Positions 1 to 8,001 of a DNA stretch of 37,273 nucleotides are shown here, one piece after another. The stretch is from an uncultured Kocuria sp. GTDB taxonomy: Bacteria; Actinomycetota; Actinomycetes; Actinomycetales; Micrococcaceae. The translations under genes and the position numbers were made by a program. The stretch spans positions 1 through 37,273 of the forward strand of contig NZ_CANMRA010000033.1 of the NCBI RefSeq assembly GCF_947500125.1, read 5' to 3'. Each line of letters starts with the position of its first letter. Position 1 is the stretch's first letter. The notes under the pieces were generated by a model that searched no databases, had not been told where the DNA came from, and worked only from the letters and a program-made list of their open reading frames with translations.

Positions 1-68
1 CGGAGCGCGCCGGGCACCGGCGGGGACGGGGCCGGCGCAGGGCGCGCCGAGGCGGGCCCGTGGGCGGA

Positions 69-575
69 TCAGGGGCGGGCCGTGGCGGAGCCCGGGCCCG
101 CGGAGGCGTTCGACGTGGACGCGGTCGAGGCGCCCGCGGCGGCGTCCGAGGCCGGTGCTGCCGGGCCGCCGGAGAGATAGCTCCAGATCCCGTCCTCGAG
201 CTCCTGCTGGCACTGCGCCGCCCCGGAGAGCGTGAGGGTGCCGGCGACGCACTCCTGGTAGGCCTCGGCCACGGGCCACAGGGCCAGACGGGCGCCGCCG
301 GTGAGCAGGCTCAGCGTGCCCAGCACGATCGCGGCGACCGCGCTCACCACCAGCAGCCGGCGCTGGTCCGTCCCGCGGGAGCGCACGAGGGCCGTGATCC
401 CCAGCCCGATCCCGGCGGCCGCCAGCACGACCCCGGCCACGGTGGGCCACAGGCCGGAACCGACGAGCACCAGCGCGACCGCCGCGCACACCAGCCCGCC
501 TCCTGCCGTACGGGTCGCGGCGGCGCGTCGTGCGTCCGCGGGGGCTGCCTCGGGGCTCGGGCGGGGAGGGGTCAT
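69..575 (-). CDS. small integral membrane protein (DUF4190-like layout)
   Basis: Predicted 168-residue membrane protein of unknown function. After a Pro/Ala-rich N-terminus (1-25) come about three hydrophobic segments near residues 26-42, 45-65 and 74-95, then a soluble tail with two cysteines (109 and 122) and a low-complexity Ala/Ser/Thr end from about residue 138. The paired-helix arrangement followed by a short outer part resembles DUF4190 and similar actinobacterial proteins, but I see no diagnostic motif. The ATG at 573-575 is chosen because a TAGAGT box (583-588, minus strand) lies exactly seven bases upstream, as for a leaderless mRNA; a much longer open frame running on through purH is only a GC artefact. 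It diverges from purN, with 60 bases between the two start codons. Function not assigned. Confidence 0.72.
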   Translation of the reverse strand: MTPPRPSPEAAPADARRAAATRTAGGGLVCAAVALVLVGSGLWPTVAGVVLAAAGIGLGITALVRSRGTDQRRLLVVSAVAAIVLGTLSLLTGGARLALWPVAEAYQECVAGTLTLSGAAQCQQELEDGIWSYLSGGPAAPASDAAAGASTASTSNASAGPGSATARP

Positions 576-582
576 GCCCTTC

Positions 583-588
583 ACTCTA
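583..588 (-). promoter_or_regulatory. -10 box TAGAGT, leaderless start of membrane protein gene
   Basis: TAGAGT on the minus strand with seven bases to the ATG at 575, so transcription would begin at or next to the A of the start codon. No separate Shine-Dalgarno site fits. Confidence 0.5.
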
Positions 589-622
589 GGGCACCCCGGG
601 CACCGGTCCCCGCCCGCCCGAC

Positions 623-628
623 TAGACT
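623..628 (+). promoter_or_regulatory. -10 box TAGACT, leaderless start of purN
   Basis: TAGACT followed by seven bases and the purN ATG at 636. Shares a 34-base core with the opposing -10 box at 583-588, so the two divergent genes compete for or share one control region. This core contains a 9-base tandem near-repeat beginning GGGCACC (589-606). Confidence 0.55.
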
Positions 629-635
629 CGACGGC

Positions 636-1217
636 ATGCGCATCGTGGTCATGGTCTCCGGCTCCGGCACCAATCTGCAGGCGGTCCTCGACGCCGTCCG
701 GGAGGGCCGGATCGACGTCGAGATCGCCGCCGTGGGCGCCGACAAGCCCTGCACCGGGCTGGACCGGGCCCAGCAGGCCGGGGTCGAGACATTCGTCGTC
801 CGGCCCGGCGACCACCCGGACCGCACGCGGTGGAACCGCGCCCTGCAGGAGGCCGTGGCCGCCCGGGAGCCGGACCGGATCGTCTTCGCGGGGTTCATGC
901 GGATCGTGGACGCCGAGTTCGTCGAGGCGTTCGCGGGCCGGATCATCAACACCCACCCGTCCCTGCTGCCGTCCTTCCCGGGGGCGCACGCGGTGCGGGA
1001 CGCCCTCGCGCAGGGCGTCAAGGTCACCGGCGTCACCGTCCACGAGGTCGTCGCCGACGTCGACGCCGGTCCGATCCTGGCGCAGGCGGCGGTGCCCGTG
1101 GAGGACGGGGACACCGAGGCGCAGCTGCACGAGCGGATCAAGGCCGCCGAGCGCGAGCTGCTCGTGCGGACGCTCGGCGCGACCGCCCGGCGCGGAGCCC
1201 TGCACGACGCCCGGTGA
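636..1217 (+). CDS. purN: phosphoribosylglycinamide formyltransferase (GAR transformylase)
   Basis: Transfers the formyl group of 10-formyltetrahydrofolate to GAR, the third step of purine synthesis, in the cytosol. The 193-residue length is typical of PurN. The N-terminal phosphate-binding turn SGSGTN is at 8-13, the folate/catalytic stretch INTHPSLLPSFPG at 104-116 supplies Asn105 and His107, and DVDAGPI (141-147) supplies the catalytic Asp143; these match the Asn-His-Asp triad of the family. The ATG at 636 begins MRIVVMVSGSG, the usual PurN start, and sits seven bases after a -10 box. purH follows after a 78-base gap with its own promoter-like box, so the two are adjacent pathway genes but may not be a single transcript. 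The folate cofactor is supplied by glyA-folD further along the window. Confidence 0.96.
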   Translation: MRIVVMVSGSGTNLQAVLDAVREGRIDVEIAAVGADKPCTGLDRAQQAGVETFVVRPGDHPDRTRWNRALQEAVAAREPDRIVFAGFMRIVDAEFVEAFAGRIINTHPSLLPSFPGAHAVRDALAQGVKVTGVTVHEVVADVDAGPILAQAAVPVEDGDTEAQLHERIKAAERELLVRTLGATARRGALHDAR

Positions 1218-1237
1218 GCGGGCCCGGCGGAGGTCCG

Positions 1238-1243
1238 TAAAAT
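1238..1243 (+). promoter_or_regulatory. -10 box TAAAAT upstream of purH
   Basis: TAAAAT is one of the few AT-rich hexamers in the region and lies in the purN-purH gap. Transcription would start near 1249-1251, inside the palindrome at 1244-1270, leaving a leader of about 45 bases before the purH start. Confidence 0.5.
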
Positions 1244-1270
1244 GGTTCCCGGCGGATCCCGCCGGCAACC
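1244..1270 (+). promoter_or_regulatory. 27-base palindrome at the purH transcription start
   Basis: The arms GGTT-C-CCGGCGG and CCGCCGG-C-AACC flank a three-base centre (ATC, 1256-1258): 11 matched pairs with one C-C mismatch. It directly abuts the -10 box and covers the expected start site, the usual place for a repressor operator. In the RNA only the inner seven-pair hairpin (1249-1265) would remain, at the extreme 5' end. The binding protein is unknown; a purine-responsive regulator is inference from position. Confidence 0.45.
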
Positions 1271-1295
1271 ACGACCTCGAACGCTTGGAGAACCT

Positions 1296-2906
1296 GTGAG
1301 CCCCATCCAGCCCGACCGCGTGCCCATCAAGAGGGCACTGGTGTCCGTCTACGACAAGACCGGGCTGGAGGGCCTCGCCACGGGTCTGCACCGGGCCGGC
1401 GTCGCGATCGTCTCCACCGGCTCGACCGCGCAGCGCATCGCCGCCCTGGGCGTTCCGGTGACGGAGGTCGCGGACGTCACCGGGTTCCAGGAGTGCCTGG
1501 AGGGCCGGGTGAAGACCCTGCACCCGCGGGTGCACGCGGGCATCCTCGCGGACCGCCGGAAGCAGGACCACATGGACCAGCTCGCGGAGCTGGAGATCGA
1601 GCCGTTCGACCTCGTGGTCGTGAACCTCTACCCGTTCGTGGACACCGTGCGCTCCGGCGCCGGCCAGGACGAGGTCGTGGAGCAGATCGACATCGGCGGG
1701 CCCTCCATGGTCCGGGCCGCCGCGAAGAACCACGCGGCCGTGTCCGTGGTCGTGGACCCGGCCGGCTATGACGCCGTCGTCGAGGCCGCGGCCTCGGGCG
1801 GCTTCGACCTGCGGGCGCGCCGCCGGCTGGCCGCCGCGGCGTTCGCGCACACCGCCGCCTACGACACCGCGGTGGCGACGTGGACGGCGCAGCAGTTCGA
1901 GCGGGACGAGGACGCCAACTTCTGGCCGCCCTACGCCGGCCTGGCCCTGCAGCGCTCGGCCTCCCTGCGCTACGGCGAGAACCCGCACCAGAAGGGCGCG
2001 CTCTACGTGGACGAGGCCGCGGCCCCCGGCATCGCCCAGGCCGACCAGCTGCACGGCAAGGAGATGTCCTACAACAACTACGTGGACGCCGACGCCGCGC
2101 TGCGCGCCGCCTACGACTTCGACGAGCCGGCCGTGGCCGTCGTCAAGCACAACAACCCGTGCGGGCTCGCCGTGGCCACCCCCGGCGCCGAGGACCCGAT
2201 CGCCGACGCCCACCGCAAGGCCCACGCGTGCGACCCGCTCTCCGCCTACGGCGGCGTGATCGCCGCCAACCGGACCGTGACCCGGGCCATGGCCGAGACC
2301 GTCAAGGACATCTTCACCGAGGTCGTCGTGGCCCCCGGCTTCGAGCCCGGGGCCCTGGAGATCCTGCAGGCGAAGAAGAACATCCGCCTGCTCGAGCTGC
2401 CCGAGGGCTTCGAGCGGGACGTCCTCGAGTACCGGCAGGTCTCCGGCGGCGCCCTGCTGCAGGTCTCGGACCGGCTCGACGCCCCGGGCGACGACCCCGC
2501 GGGCTGGACCCTCGCCGCGGGGGCGCCGGCGGACGAGCGGACGCTCGCCGACCTCGCCTTCGCGTGGAAGGCGCTGCGGGCCGTGAAGTCCAACGCGATC
2601 CTGCTCGCCGACCACGGCGCGTCCGTGGGCATCGGCATGGGCCAGGTCAACCGCGTGGACTCCTGCCGGCTCTCGGTGGAGCGGGCCAACGCCCTCGGCG
2701 AGGACGGCGCCGAGCGCGCCCGCGGCGCCGTCGCGGCCTCGGACGCGTTCTTCCCGTTCGCGGACGGTCTGCAGGTGCTCCTGGACGCCGGCGTGCGCGC
2801 CGTGGTCCAGCCCGGCGGCTCCATCCGGGACGAGGAGGTCGTGGCCGCGGCCGAGGCCGCCGGCGTGACGATGTACGTCACCGGGGCGCGGCACTTCTTC
2901 CACTGA
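1296..2906 (+). CDS. purH: bifunctional AICAR transformylase / IMP cyclohydrolase
   Basis: Catalyses the last two steps to IMP: formylation of AICAR with 10-formyltetrahydrofolate, then ring closure of FAICAR. 536 residues, normal for PurH. Residues 14 to about 150 form the MGS-like cyclohydrolase domain, with the conserved [10 protein letters not shown] at 73-82 and VVVNLYPF at 107-114. The rest is the transformylase domain with KHNNPCG at 284-290 (the catalytic Lys-His pair) and the family C-terminus TGARHFFH. The GTG at 1296 is chosen because GGAG lies five bases upstream; the ATG at 1242 overlaps the -10 box and would add 18 poorly conserved residues. A strong hairpin terminator follows at 2944-2989. 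Confidence 0.97.
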   Translation: MSPIQPDRVPIKRALVSVYDKTGLEGLATGLHRAGVAIVSTGSTAQRIAALGVPVTEVADVTGFQECLEGRVKTLHPRVHAGILADRRKQDHMDQLAELEIEPFDLVVVNLYPFVDTVRSGAGQDEVVEQIDIGGPSMVRAAAKNHAAVSVVVDPAGYDAVVEAAASGGFDLRARRRLAAAAFAHTAAYDTAVATWTAQQFERDEDANFWPPYAGLALQRSASLRYGENPHQKGALYVDEAAAPGIAQADQLHGKEMSYNNYVDADAALRAAYDFDEPAVAVVKHNNPCGLAVATPGAEDPIADAHRKAHACDPLSAYGGVIAANRTVTRAMAETVKDIFTEVVVAPGFEPGALEILQAKKNIRLLELPEGFERDVLEYRQVSGGALLQVSDRLDAPGDDPAGWTLAAGAPADERTLADLAFAWKALRAVKSNAILLADHGASVGIGMGQVNRVDSCRLSVERANALGEDGAERARGAVAASDAFFPFADGLQVLLDAGVRAVVQPGGSIRDEEVVAAAEAAGVTMYVTGARHFFH

Positions 2907-2943
2907 TCCGCGCGCCCGGCCGAGCGGAGCCGGCGGCGCGGCA

Positions 2944-2989
2944 CACGGCAACGGCCGCACCCCTCGACGGGGGTGCGGCCGTTGCCGTG
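2944..2989. terminator. 20-bp hairpin, two-way terminator between purH and icd
   Basis: A perfect 20-pair inverted repeat (2944-2963 with 2970-2989) and a six-base loop, between the convergent purH and icd genes. There is no T tract on either side, common in high-GC actinobacteria. Confidence 0.8.
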
Positions 2990-3048
2990 CGTGCCGCTCG
3001 CGCCGGTCCGTGCGGTCGGCGGGCGCGCTCAGCTCATGCGCGCTCGGC

Positions 3049-5271
3049 TCATGCGCTCAGTGCGGAGAGGACCCGGTTGAACGTCTCGGAGGGACGCATC
3101 ACCGCGAACGTCTTGGCGTCGTCCGGGCGGTAGTAGCCCCCGATGTCGGCGGGCCGGCCCTGCACGGAGAGCAGCTCCTCGTTGATGGCGTCCTCGTTGT
3201 CGGCCAGCTGCTGCGCCACGGAGGCGAAGGCCTGGGCCAGCTCGGTGTCCTCGTCCTGGCGCGCCAGCTCCTGGGCCCAGTACAGGGCCAGGTAGAAGTG
3301 GCTGCCGCGGTTGTCGATCTCGCCGGCCTTCCGGCTCGGGGACTTGTTCTCCTCGAGGAACGTGCCCGTGGCCCGGTCCAGGGTCTCGCCGAGGATCCGG
3401 GCGCGGGCGTTGTCGGCGGTCGAGGCGAGGTGGTCGAGGCTCGCGGCCAGGGCGAGGAACTCGCCGAGGCTGTCCCAGCGCAGGTGGTTCTCCTCGACCA
3501 GCTGCTGGACGTGCTTCGGCGCGGACCCGCCGGCCCCGGTCTCGAACAGCCCGCCGCCGTTGATGAGGGGGACCACGGAGAGCATCTTCGCGGAGGTGCC
3601 CAGCTCCAGGATCGGGAACAGGTCCGTCAGGTAGTCGCGCAGCACGTTGCCGGTGACCGAGATGGTGTCCTCGCCGCGGCGGATCCGCTCGATCGAGAAC
3701 GCGGTGGCCTCCTCGGGGGACATGATCTCGATCTGCAGGCCCTCGGTGTCGTGCTCGGTCAGGTACTGCTCGACCTTCGCGATGAGGTTGGTGTCGTGGG
3801 CGCGGGTGCGGTCCAGCCAGAACACGGCCGGCGTCGAGGAGGCCCGGGCGCGGGTCACGGCGAGCTTGACCCAGTCCCGGATCGCGACGTCCTTGGTCTG
3901 GCACGCGCGCCAGATGTCGCCGGGGGAGACCTCGTGCTCGATGAGCACGGCGCCGGAGGAGTCGACGACCTGGACCGTCCCCTTCGCGGGGATCTCGAAG
4001 GTCTTGTCGTGGGAGCCGTACTCTTCGGCCTTCATCGCCATGAGACCGACGTTCGGCACCGAGCCCATGGTGGTCGGGTCGAAGGCGCCGTTGGCGCGGC
4101 AGTCGTCGATGACCACCTGGTAGACCCCGGCGTAGGAGCTGTCCGGCAGCACCGCGAGGGTGTCGGCCTCCTCGCCCTCGGGGCCCCACATGTGCCCGGA
4201 GGTGCGGATCATGGCCGGCATGGACGCGTCGACGATGACGTCGGAGGGCACGTGCAGGTTCGTGATGCCCTTGTCGGAGTTCACCATGGCGAGCTTCGGG
4301 CCCTCGGCGAGACCCTTGTCGATCGCGGCCCGCACGTCGTCGCGCACGTCGGCCGGCAGGGCGTCGAGGCCGTTGAGGATCGCGGCGAGACCGTTGTCGG
4401 AGGTCAGGCCGGCCTCCTCGAGGGCTGCGCCGTGGGCGGCGAAGAGCTCCGGGAAGAAGGCCTCGATCACGTGGCCGAAGATGATCGGGTCGGAGACCTT
4501 CATCATGGTGGCCTTCAGGTGCACCGAGAGCAGGACGTCCTCCCGCTTGGCGCGCTCGACCTGCTCCGCGAGGAACGCGTCGAGGGCCTCGGCCCGCATC
4601 ACGGTGCCGTCGACGACCTCGCCGGCCAGCACGGGGATGGACTCCTTGAGCACCGTGGTGCTGCCGTCCTCACCGACCAGCCGGATCGTGAGGGCGTCGT
4701 CGTCCTCCATGACCACGGACTTCTCGTTGTCCCGGAAGTCGTCGGCGCCCATGGTGGCGACGTTGGTCTTCGACTCCGCCGTCCACTCGCCCATCCGGTG
4801 CGGGTTCTTGCGGACGTAGTTCTTCACCGAGGCCGGGGCGCGGCGGTCCGAGTTGCCCTCGCGCAGCACCGGGTTGACGGCGGAGCCCTTGATCTTGTCG
4901 TAGCGGGCCCGGGTCTCCTTCTCCTCCTCGGAGCGCGGCTCGTCCGGGTAGTCCGGGAGGTCGACGCCCTGCTCCTGCAGCTCCTTGACCGCGGCCTTCA
5001 GCTGCGGGACGGAGGCGGAGATGTTGGGGAGCTTGATGATGTTGGCCTCGGGCTTCTTGGCCAGCTCGCCGAGCTCCGCGAGGGCGTCGTCGACCCTCTG
5101 GTCCTCGGGCAGGCGGTCGTTGAAGGCCGCGAGGATGCGGCCGGCCAGGGAGATGTCGCGGGTCTCCACCTCGACGCCGGCGGTCGAGGCGTAGGCCTCG
5201 ATGATCGGCTTGAACGAGTAGGTGGCGAGCAGGGGCGCCTCGTCGGTGCGGGTGTAGATGATCTTGGCCAT
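3049..5271 (-). CDS. icd: NADP-dependent isocitrate dehydrogenase, monomeric type
   Basis: Oxidative decarboxylation of isocitrate to 2-oxoglutarate with NADPH formation in the TCA cycle. The 740-residue length and N-terminus [13 protein letters not shown] are characteristic of the monomeric enzyme (IDH II type) found in Corynebacterium, Azotobacter and many actinobacteria, unrelated in sequence to the dimeric enzyme of about 415 residues. [11 protein letters not shown] (136-146) lies in the region that binds isocitrate in this family. The ATG at 5271 is preceded by GGGAG about 12 bases upstream. A possible -10 box TATCTT lies at 5326-5331. The gene runs towards purH and shares its terminator. 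An upstream in-frame extension to 5751 is Pro/Arg-rich shadow sequence and is excluded. Confidence 0.97.
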   Translation of the reverse strand: MAKIIYTRTDEAPLLATYSFKPIIEAYASTAGVEVETRDISLAGRILAAFNDRLPEDQRVDDALAELGELAKKPEANIIKLPNISASVPQLKAAVKELQEQGVDLPDYPDEPRSEEEKETRARYDKIKGSAVNPVLREGNSDRRAPASVKNYVRKNPHRMGEWTAESKTNVATMGADDFRDNEKSVVMEDDDALTIRLVGEDGSTTVLKESIPVLAGEVVDGTVMRAEALDAFLAEQVERAKREDVLLSVHLKATMMKVSDPIIFGHVIEAFFPELFAAHGAALEEAGLTSDNGLAAILNGLDALPADVRDDVRAAIDKGLAEGPKLAMVNSDKGITNLHVPSDVIVDASMPAMIRTSGHMWGPEGEEADTLAVLPDSSYAGVYQVVIDDCRANGAFDPTTMGSVPNVGLMAMKAEEYGSHDKTFEIPAKGTVQVVDSSGAVLIEHEVSPGDIWRACQTKDVAIRDWVKLAVTRARASSTPAVFWLDRTRAHDTNLIAKVEQYLTEHDTEGLQIEIMSPEEATAFSIERIRRGEDTISVTGNVLRDYLTDLFPILELGTSAKMLSVVPLINGGGLFETGAGGSAPKHVQQLVEENHLRWDSLGEFLALAASLDHLASTADNARARILGETLDRATGTFLEENKSPSRKAGEIDNRGSHFYLALYWAQELARQDEDTELAQAFASVAQQLADNEDAINEELLSVQGRPADIGGYYRPDDAKTFAVMRPSETFNRVLSALSA

Positions 5272-5325
5272 GTGCGGGCTGTCTCCCAGGATGTCGTCGG
5301 ATCGGTGGTGTTGCTTCCTGGTGCC

Positions 5326-5331
5326 AAGATA
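5326..5331 (-). promoter_or_regulatory. possible -10 box TATCTT for icd
   Basis: TATCTT on the minus strand would place the start near 5319 and give a leader of about 48 bases. It lies downstream of the hsp20 terminator, so icd probably has its own promoter. No convincing -35 element seen. Confidence 0.35.
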
Positions 5332-5392
5332 CCCGAGGCGGCGCCCCGCCCGCTGGCCGGCCGGAGGGCGCGGGCGGGGCGGGGACGACGGC

Positions 5393-5423
5393 GGGCCCGT
5401 TCCCCCCTCGGGGGAACGGGCCC
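5393..5423 (-). terminator. 14-bp hairpin terminator after hsp20
   Basis: Perfect stem GGGCCCGTTCCCCC (5393-5406) with 5410-5423 and loop CTC. It lies 49 bases past the hsp20 stop and before the likely icd promoter, so it should separate the two genes. Confidence 0.75.
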
Positions 5424-5471
5424 GTGGCCGGGGCGCCGGCCGGCGCGGGGCCGCTGCCGGCGGGGAGGGGC

Positions 5472-5978
5472 TCAGCCCTCCGTGGGCTGGGTGGACTCGG
5501 CGCCGTTGACGAGCTCGCCCTCGCCGATCACGCGGTCGCCGGAGTCCTCCCGGCCCTCGCCCAGGGCCTGCTGCTGCTCGCCCTGGCCGGAGACCACCTG
5601 GATCTTGCGCGGCTTGGCCTGCGCCGAGACGGGGATCGTCACCGTGAGCACGCCGTTGTCGTAGTTCGCGGCGATGCCCTGGATGTCGATGCCCTGGCCC
5701 AGGTTGAGCTGGCGCACGAACGAGGAGCTCTGCCGCTCCCGGGTGATCCACTGGACGTCCTGCACCTCGGGCAGCTTCCGCTCCGCCCGGATGGTCAGCA
5801 GCTGACCGTCGACGTCGACGTCGACGCTCTCGGGGTCGATGCCGGGCAGGTCCGCCCGCAGGATGTACTGGTCGCCGTCCCGGTACAGGTCCATGGGCAT
5901 CTCGCGCAGGCCCTGCCGGGCGAACAGCGAGGCGGCGAGCCGGTCGAAATCGTTGAACGGGGTGAACATCGTGGCCAT
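5472..5978 (-). CDS. Hsp20 / alpha-crystallin family small heat-shock protein
   Basis: ATP-independent holdase chaperone that binds unfolding proteins as a large oligomer in the cytosol. 168 residues. The alpha-crystallin domain runs from about 28 to 130: it begins with the [20 protein letters not shown] strand pair (28-47) and ends with the hallmark A-x(4)-NGVLTVTIP (104-116). The C-terminal tail (131-168) is acidic and Gln/Gly-rich. The ATG at 5978 has AGGAG nine bases upstream; two in-frame upstream starts (5987, 5999) sit on or before that site and are rejected. An HspR-type inverted repeat lies about 45 bases upstream (6022-6044), so heat induction by release of HspR is likely. Neither hspR nor dnaK is in the window. 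Confidence 0.95.
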   Translation of the reverse strand: MATMFTPFNDFDRLAASLFARQGLREMPMDLYRDGDQYILRADLPGIDPESVDVDVDGQLLTIRAERKLPEVQDVQWITRERQSSSFVRQLNLGQGIDIQGIAANYDNGVLTVTIPVSAQAKPRKIQVVSGQGEQQQALGEGREDSGDRVIGEGELVNGAESTQPTEG

Positions 5979-6021
5979 GTCAATCATCTCCTCAACCATG
6001 TGAGCAATGTCTTCGACATTT

Positions 6022-6044
6022 AGTTGAGTCGGATCAACTCAACT
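6022..6044. promoter_or_regulatory. HAIR-type operator (HspR-associated inverted repeat)
   Basis: AGTTGAGT-CGGATCA-ACTCAACT: perfect 8-base arms with the seven-base spacer of the HAIR consensus (CTTGAGT-N7-ACTCAAG), differing only in the outer base of each core arm. It lies just upstream of hsp20, where HspR would repress transcription. Confidence 0.85.
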
Positions 6045-6117
6045 GTTGTCCATGATAGGTCCGCCCCCGGGGGTCTTCAACAGGTCGGGGTCCGCATCGC
6101 CCAGGGCGAACCGCCCG

Positions 6118-7212
6118 TCAGTGGGCGTCGTGGGGATACCGCACCCCGATCCGCTCCCGCACCCGGTCGAAGAGCTCCACGAGCTCGAGGGAGTCGGCCC
6201 ACGGCATGACGGGGGACTCGAGCAGTCCCCGCTGCACGCAGCGCGTGGCCTCGCGCATCTCGAAGACGTATCCCGCGCCCGGCACGTCCACGTGCGCCAC
6301 GACGGGCGCGGCGCCGCCGCGGGCGCCCGCGGCGGTCTGCAGAACCAGGGTGGTGGGGCAGTTGATCCGGCCGTCGACGCGCAGCCAGCCCTCCGTGCCG
6401 CTGATCGTCACCTGGTGGGGGACCGTGGAGGACAGGGTGCCGCTCACGTGCGCCCGGCCGTGCCCGAAGTCCAGGGTCAGGGCGGTGTCCAGGTCCACGT
6501 CCGTGGCGCCGAGCTCGGCGCGGGCGCTCCAGCGCTCCGGGGTCCCCAGCACGGCGGAGGTCCAGGTCAGGGGATAGACCATCATGTCCAGCAGCACCCC
6601 GCCGCCGTCGGCCCGCCGGAACAGCCGGTGGGCCGGGTCGAGTGGCCGGTGCATGCCGATGGATCCCTCGACCGAGCGCACCCGGCCGAGCCGGCCCTCC
6701 TGGATCCAGCGCATCGCCGTGCGGAAGCCCGGGGTCATGCGGGTCCAGACGGCCTCCATGAGGAAGACGCCGTGCTCGCGCGCCAGGCGGAGCAGGTCCC
6801 GCACCTCCGCCGCGGTCATGGCGAGGGCCTTCTCGCACACCACGTGCTTGCCGGCCCGCAGCAGCGCCGAGACGTCCCGGTGGTGGTAGCCGTGCGGCGT
6901 GGCCACGTAGACGATCTCCACGTCCGGGTCGGCCGCGAGACGGTCCAGGCCCGTGGTCGTGGCGGTGCCGCCGTAGGCCCGCGCCACCCCGTGCCGGCGG
7001 GCGAAGTCCTCGGCGCGCTCCTGGTCCCGCGAGCTCACGGCGACGAGCCGGGCGTCGGGCAGCGCCGCGATGTCCGGCACCACCTTCTCCGCGATGTCGG
7101 CGGTGCTGACCACGCCCCACCCGAGCGTGCGGCCCGTCGCGGTGCCGGGGTCGTCCAGGTGGGCGGCGTCGAGGGAGGCGGCGACGAACGGGCTGAGGGT
7201 CTGGGCAGGCAT
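6118..7212 (-). CDS. Gfo/Idh/MocA family NAD(P)-dependent oxidoreductase
   Basis: 364-residue sugar or cyclitol dehydrogenase-like enzyme; the substrate cannot be told from sequence. After a 29-residue extension comes the Rossmann fold: GWGVVSTADIA (31-41) replaces the common GxGxxG start, VYVATPHGYH (101-110) follows, and EKAL (127-130) contains the family's catalytic Lys128. The C-terminal alpha/beta domain includes EAVWTRMTPGFR and a long beta-sheet region. The MocA subset similar to trans-1,2-dihydrobenzene-1,2-diol dehydrogenases often has the STADIA form, which favours a dimeric diol or sugar dehydrogenase, but this is inference. The ATG at 7212 has a CAGAAT box six bases upstream, suggesting a leaderless mRNA. 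It diverges from the tetR gene across 150 bases. Confidence 0.87.
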   Translation of the reverse strand: MPAQTLSPFVAASLDAAHLDDPGTATGRTLGWGVVSTADIAEKVVPDIAALPDARLVAVSSRDQERAEDFARRHGVARAYGGTATTTGLDRLAADPDVEIVYVATPHGYHHRDVSALLRAGKHVVCEKALAMTAAEVRDLLRLAREHGVFLMEAVWTRMTPGFRTAMRWIQEGRLGRVRSVEGSIGMHRPLDPAHRLFRRADGGGVLLDMMVYPLTWTSAVLGTPERWSARAELGATDVDLDTALTLDFGHGRAHVSGTLSSTVPHQVTISGTEGWLRVDGRINCPTTLVLQTAAGARGGAAPVVAHVDVPGAGYVFEMREATRCVQRGLLESPVMPWADSLELVELFDRVRERIGVRYPHDAH

Positions 7213-7218
7213 GGGCGC

Positions 7219-7224
7219 ATTCTG
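7219..7224 (-). promoter_or_regulatory. -10 box CAGAAT, leaderless start of oxidoreductase
   Basis: CAGAAT on the minus strand, then six bases, then the ATG at 7212. No Shine-Dalgarno sequence lies in between. Confidence 0.4.
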
Positions 7225-7331
7225 CCATGCCCCGCGCCCCGCGCCCGGGCCTCCGTCTCCACCGCCCGGTGCCTCGCGTCCGCCGCCCATCCGGTGCCGC
7301 GCGCCCCGTGCCGCCCAACTCGGACTCCGAT

Positions 7332-7345
7332 CGAACGACCGTTCG
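7332..7345. promoter_or_regulatory. inverted repeat, probable TetR operator
   Basis: CGAACG-AC-CGTTCG: 6-base arms with a two-base centre, five bases before the tetR -10 box, in the spacer/-35 region. TetR-family proteins commonly bind such palindromes in their own promoters. Because it sits in a divergent region it could also affect the oxidoreductase gene, about 120 bases away. Confidence 0.6.
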
Positions 7346-7350
7346 TGGCG

Positions 7351-7356
7351 TAGGCT
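7351..7356 (+). promoter_or_regulatory. -10 box TAGGCT, leaderless start of tetR gene
   Basis: TAGGCT, six bases, then GTG at 7363. Fits a leaderless mRNA; this decides the GTG start. Confidence 0.55.
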
Positions 7357-7362
7357 GGTGCC

Positions 7363-7944
7363 GTGCCCCGGGTGAGCCAGCAGTACAAGGACGAGCGTCG
7401 CCGCGAGATCGTGGCCGCCGCCAGCGAGTGCTTCCTCGAGCACGGCTTCGAGGGGGCGTCGATGCACCGCATCATCGCCGCCACGGGGCTGTCCGCGGGA
7501 GCGCTGTACAACCACTTCCCGAGCAAGCAGGAGCTCGTCGCGGCGTCCGCCCGCGCGGCCCTGGACCGGGTCCTGGCGGCCGCGGAGGACGAGCCCGGCA
7601 CCGATCCCGCGGCGTGGGTCGTGGGGCTGCTGGAGCGGCTGGCCGCCGACCCCGCCACCACCCGCCTGCTGCTCATCACGTGGGGCGGGGCGGTGAGCGA
7701 CCCCGGTCTGGCCGCGCTGGCCGGAGAGCACCTGGGGCGCGTGCGCGACCGGGTCGAGGAGCGCTACGGGCGGTGGGCGGTCGAGGAGCTGGGGCTCGAG
7801 GCGGGCGCGGCCCGGGAGTGGGCCGGGATGTTCGCCCAGGCCATCCTCTCGGTGCTGCAGGGCTGGGTGGTGCAGTCGTGCCTGCTGCCCGGCTTCGACC
7901 ACGGCGCATACCTTGACTACGCCCGCACCCTCGCGGCGCAGTGA
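7363..7944 (+). CDS. TetR/AcrR family transcriptional regulator
   Basis: 193-residue one-component repressor. The N-terminal DNA-binding domain includes the helix-turn-helix at about 32-52, with the hallmark TGLSAGALYNHFPSKQEL at 41-58. The C-terminal helical region (70-193) should bind an unknown ligand and make the dimer; it has the Trp-rich GWVVQSCLLPG segment common in this family. The GTG at 7363 follows a -10 box by six bases and gives MPRVSQQYKDERR, a typical start. A palindrome in its promoter suggests autoregulation, and the divergent oxidoreductase is the likeliest partner target. A 15-base sequence spanning its stop codon is repeated at 7977-7991. Converges with the carbonic-anhydrase-like gene. 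Confidence 0.92.
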   Translation: MPRVSQQYKDERRREIVAAASECFLEHGFEGASMHRIIAATGLSAGALYNHFPSKQELVAASARAALDRVLAAAEDEPGTDPAAWVVGLLERLAADPATTRLLLITWGGAVSDPGLAALAGEHLGRVRDRVEERYGRWAVEELGLEAGAAREWAGMFAQAILSVLQGWVVQSCLLPGFDHGAYLDYARTLAAQ

Positions 7945-7991
7945 CCCGGCGCCGTGACCGAGGGCCGCGACCACGGGCAGTGACCCGGCGC
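7938..7991. repeat. 15-base direct repeat spanning the tetR stop
   Basis: GCAGTGACCCGGCGC at 7938-7952 and again at 7977-7991. The first copy contains the tetR stop codon. Looks like a small local duplication; nothing suggests an integration site. Confidence 0.5.
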
Positions 7992-8001
7992 GGGGCGCGG
8001 G

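Noticed and set aside
1244-1298. Riboswitch before purH
   Set aside because: The leader is only about 45 bases with a single hairpin; no purine, ZTP or THF riboswitch pattern is visible.
69-2960. 963-residue minus-strand open frame across purN and purH
   Set aside because: Only its last 168 residues are a plausible protein; the rest is antisense to two clear purine genes and reflects the lack of stops in GC-rich DNA.
7977-7991. Attachment site of a mobile element
   Set aside because: The 15-base repeat flanks only 24 bases and there is no tRNA, integrase or change in composition.
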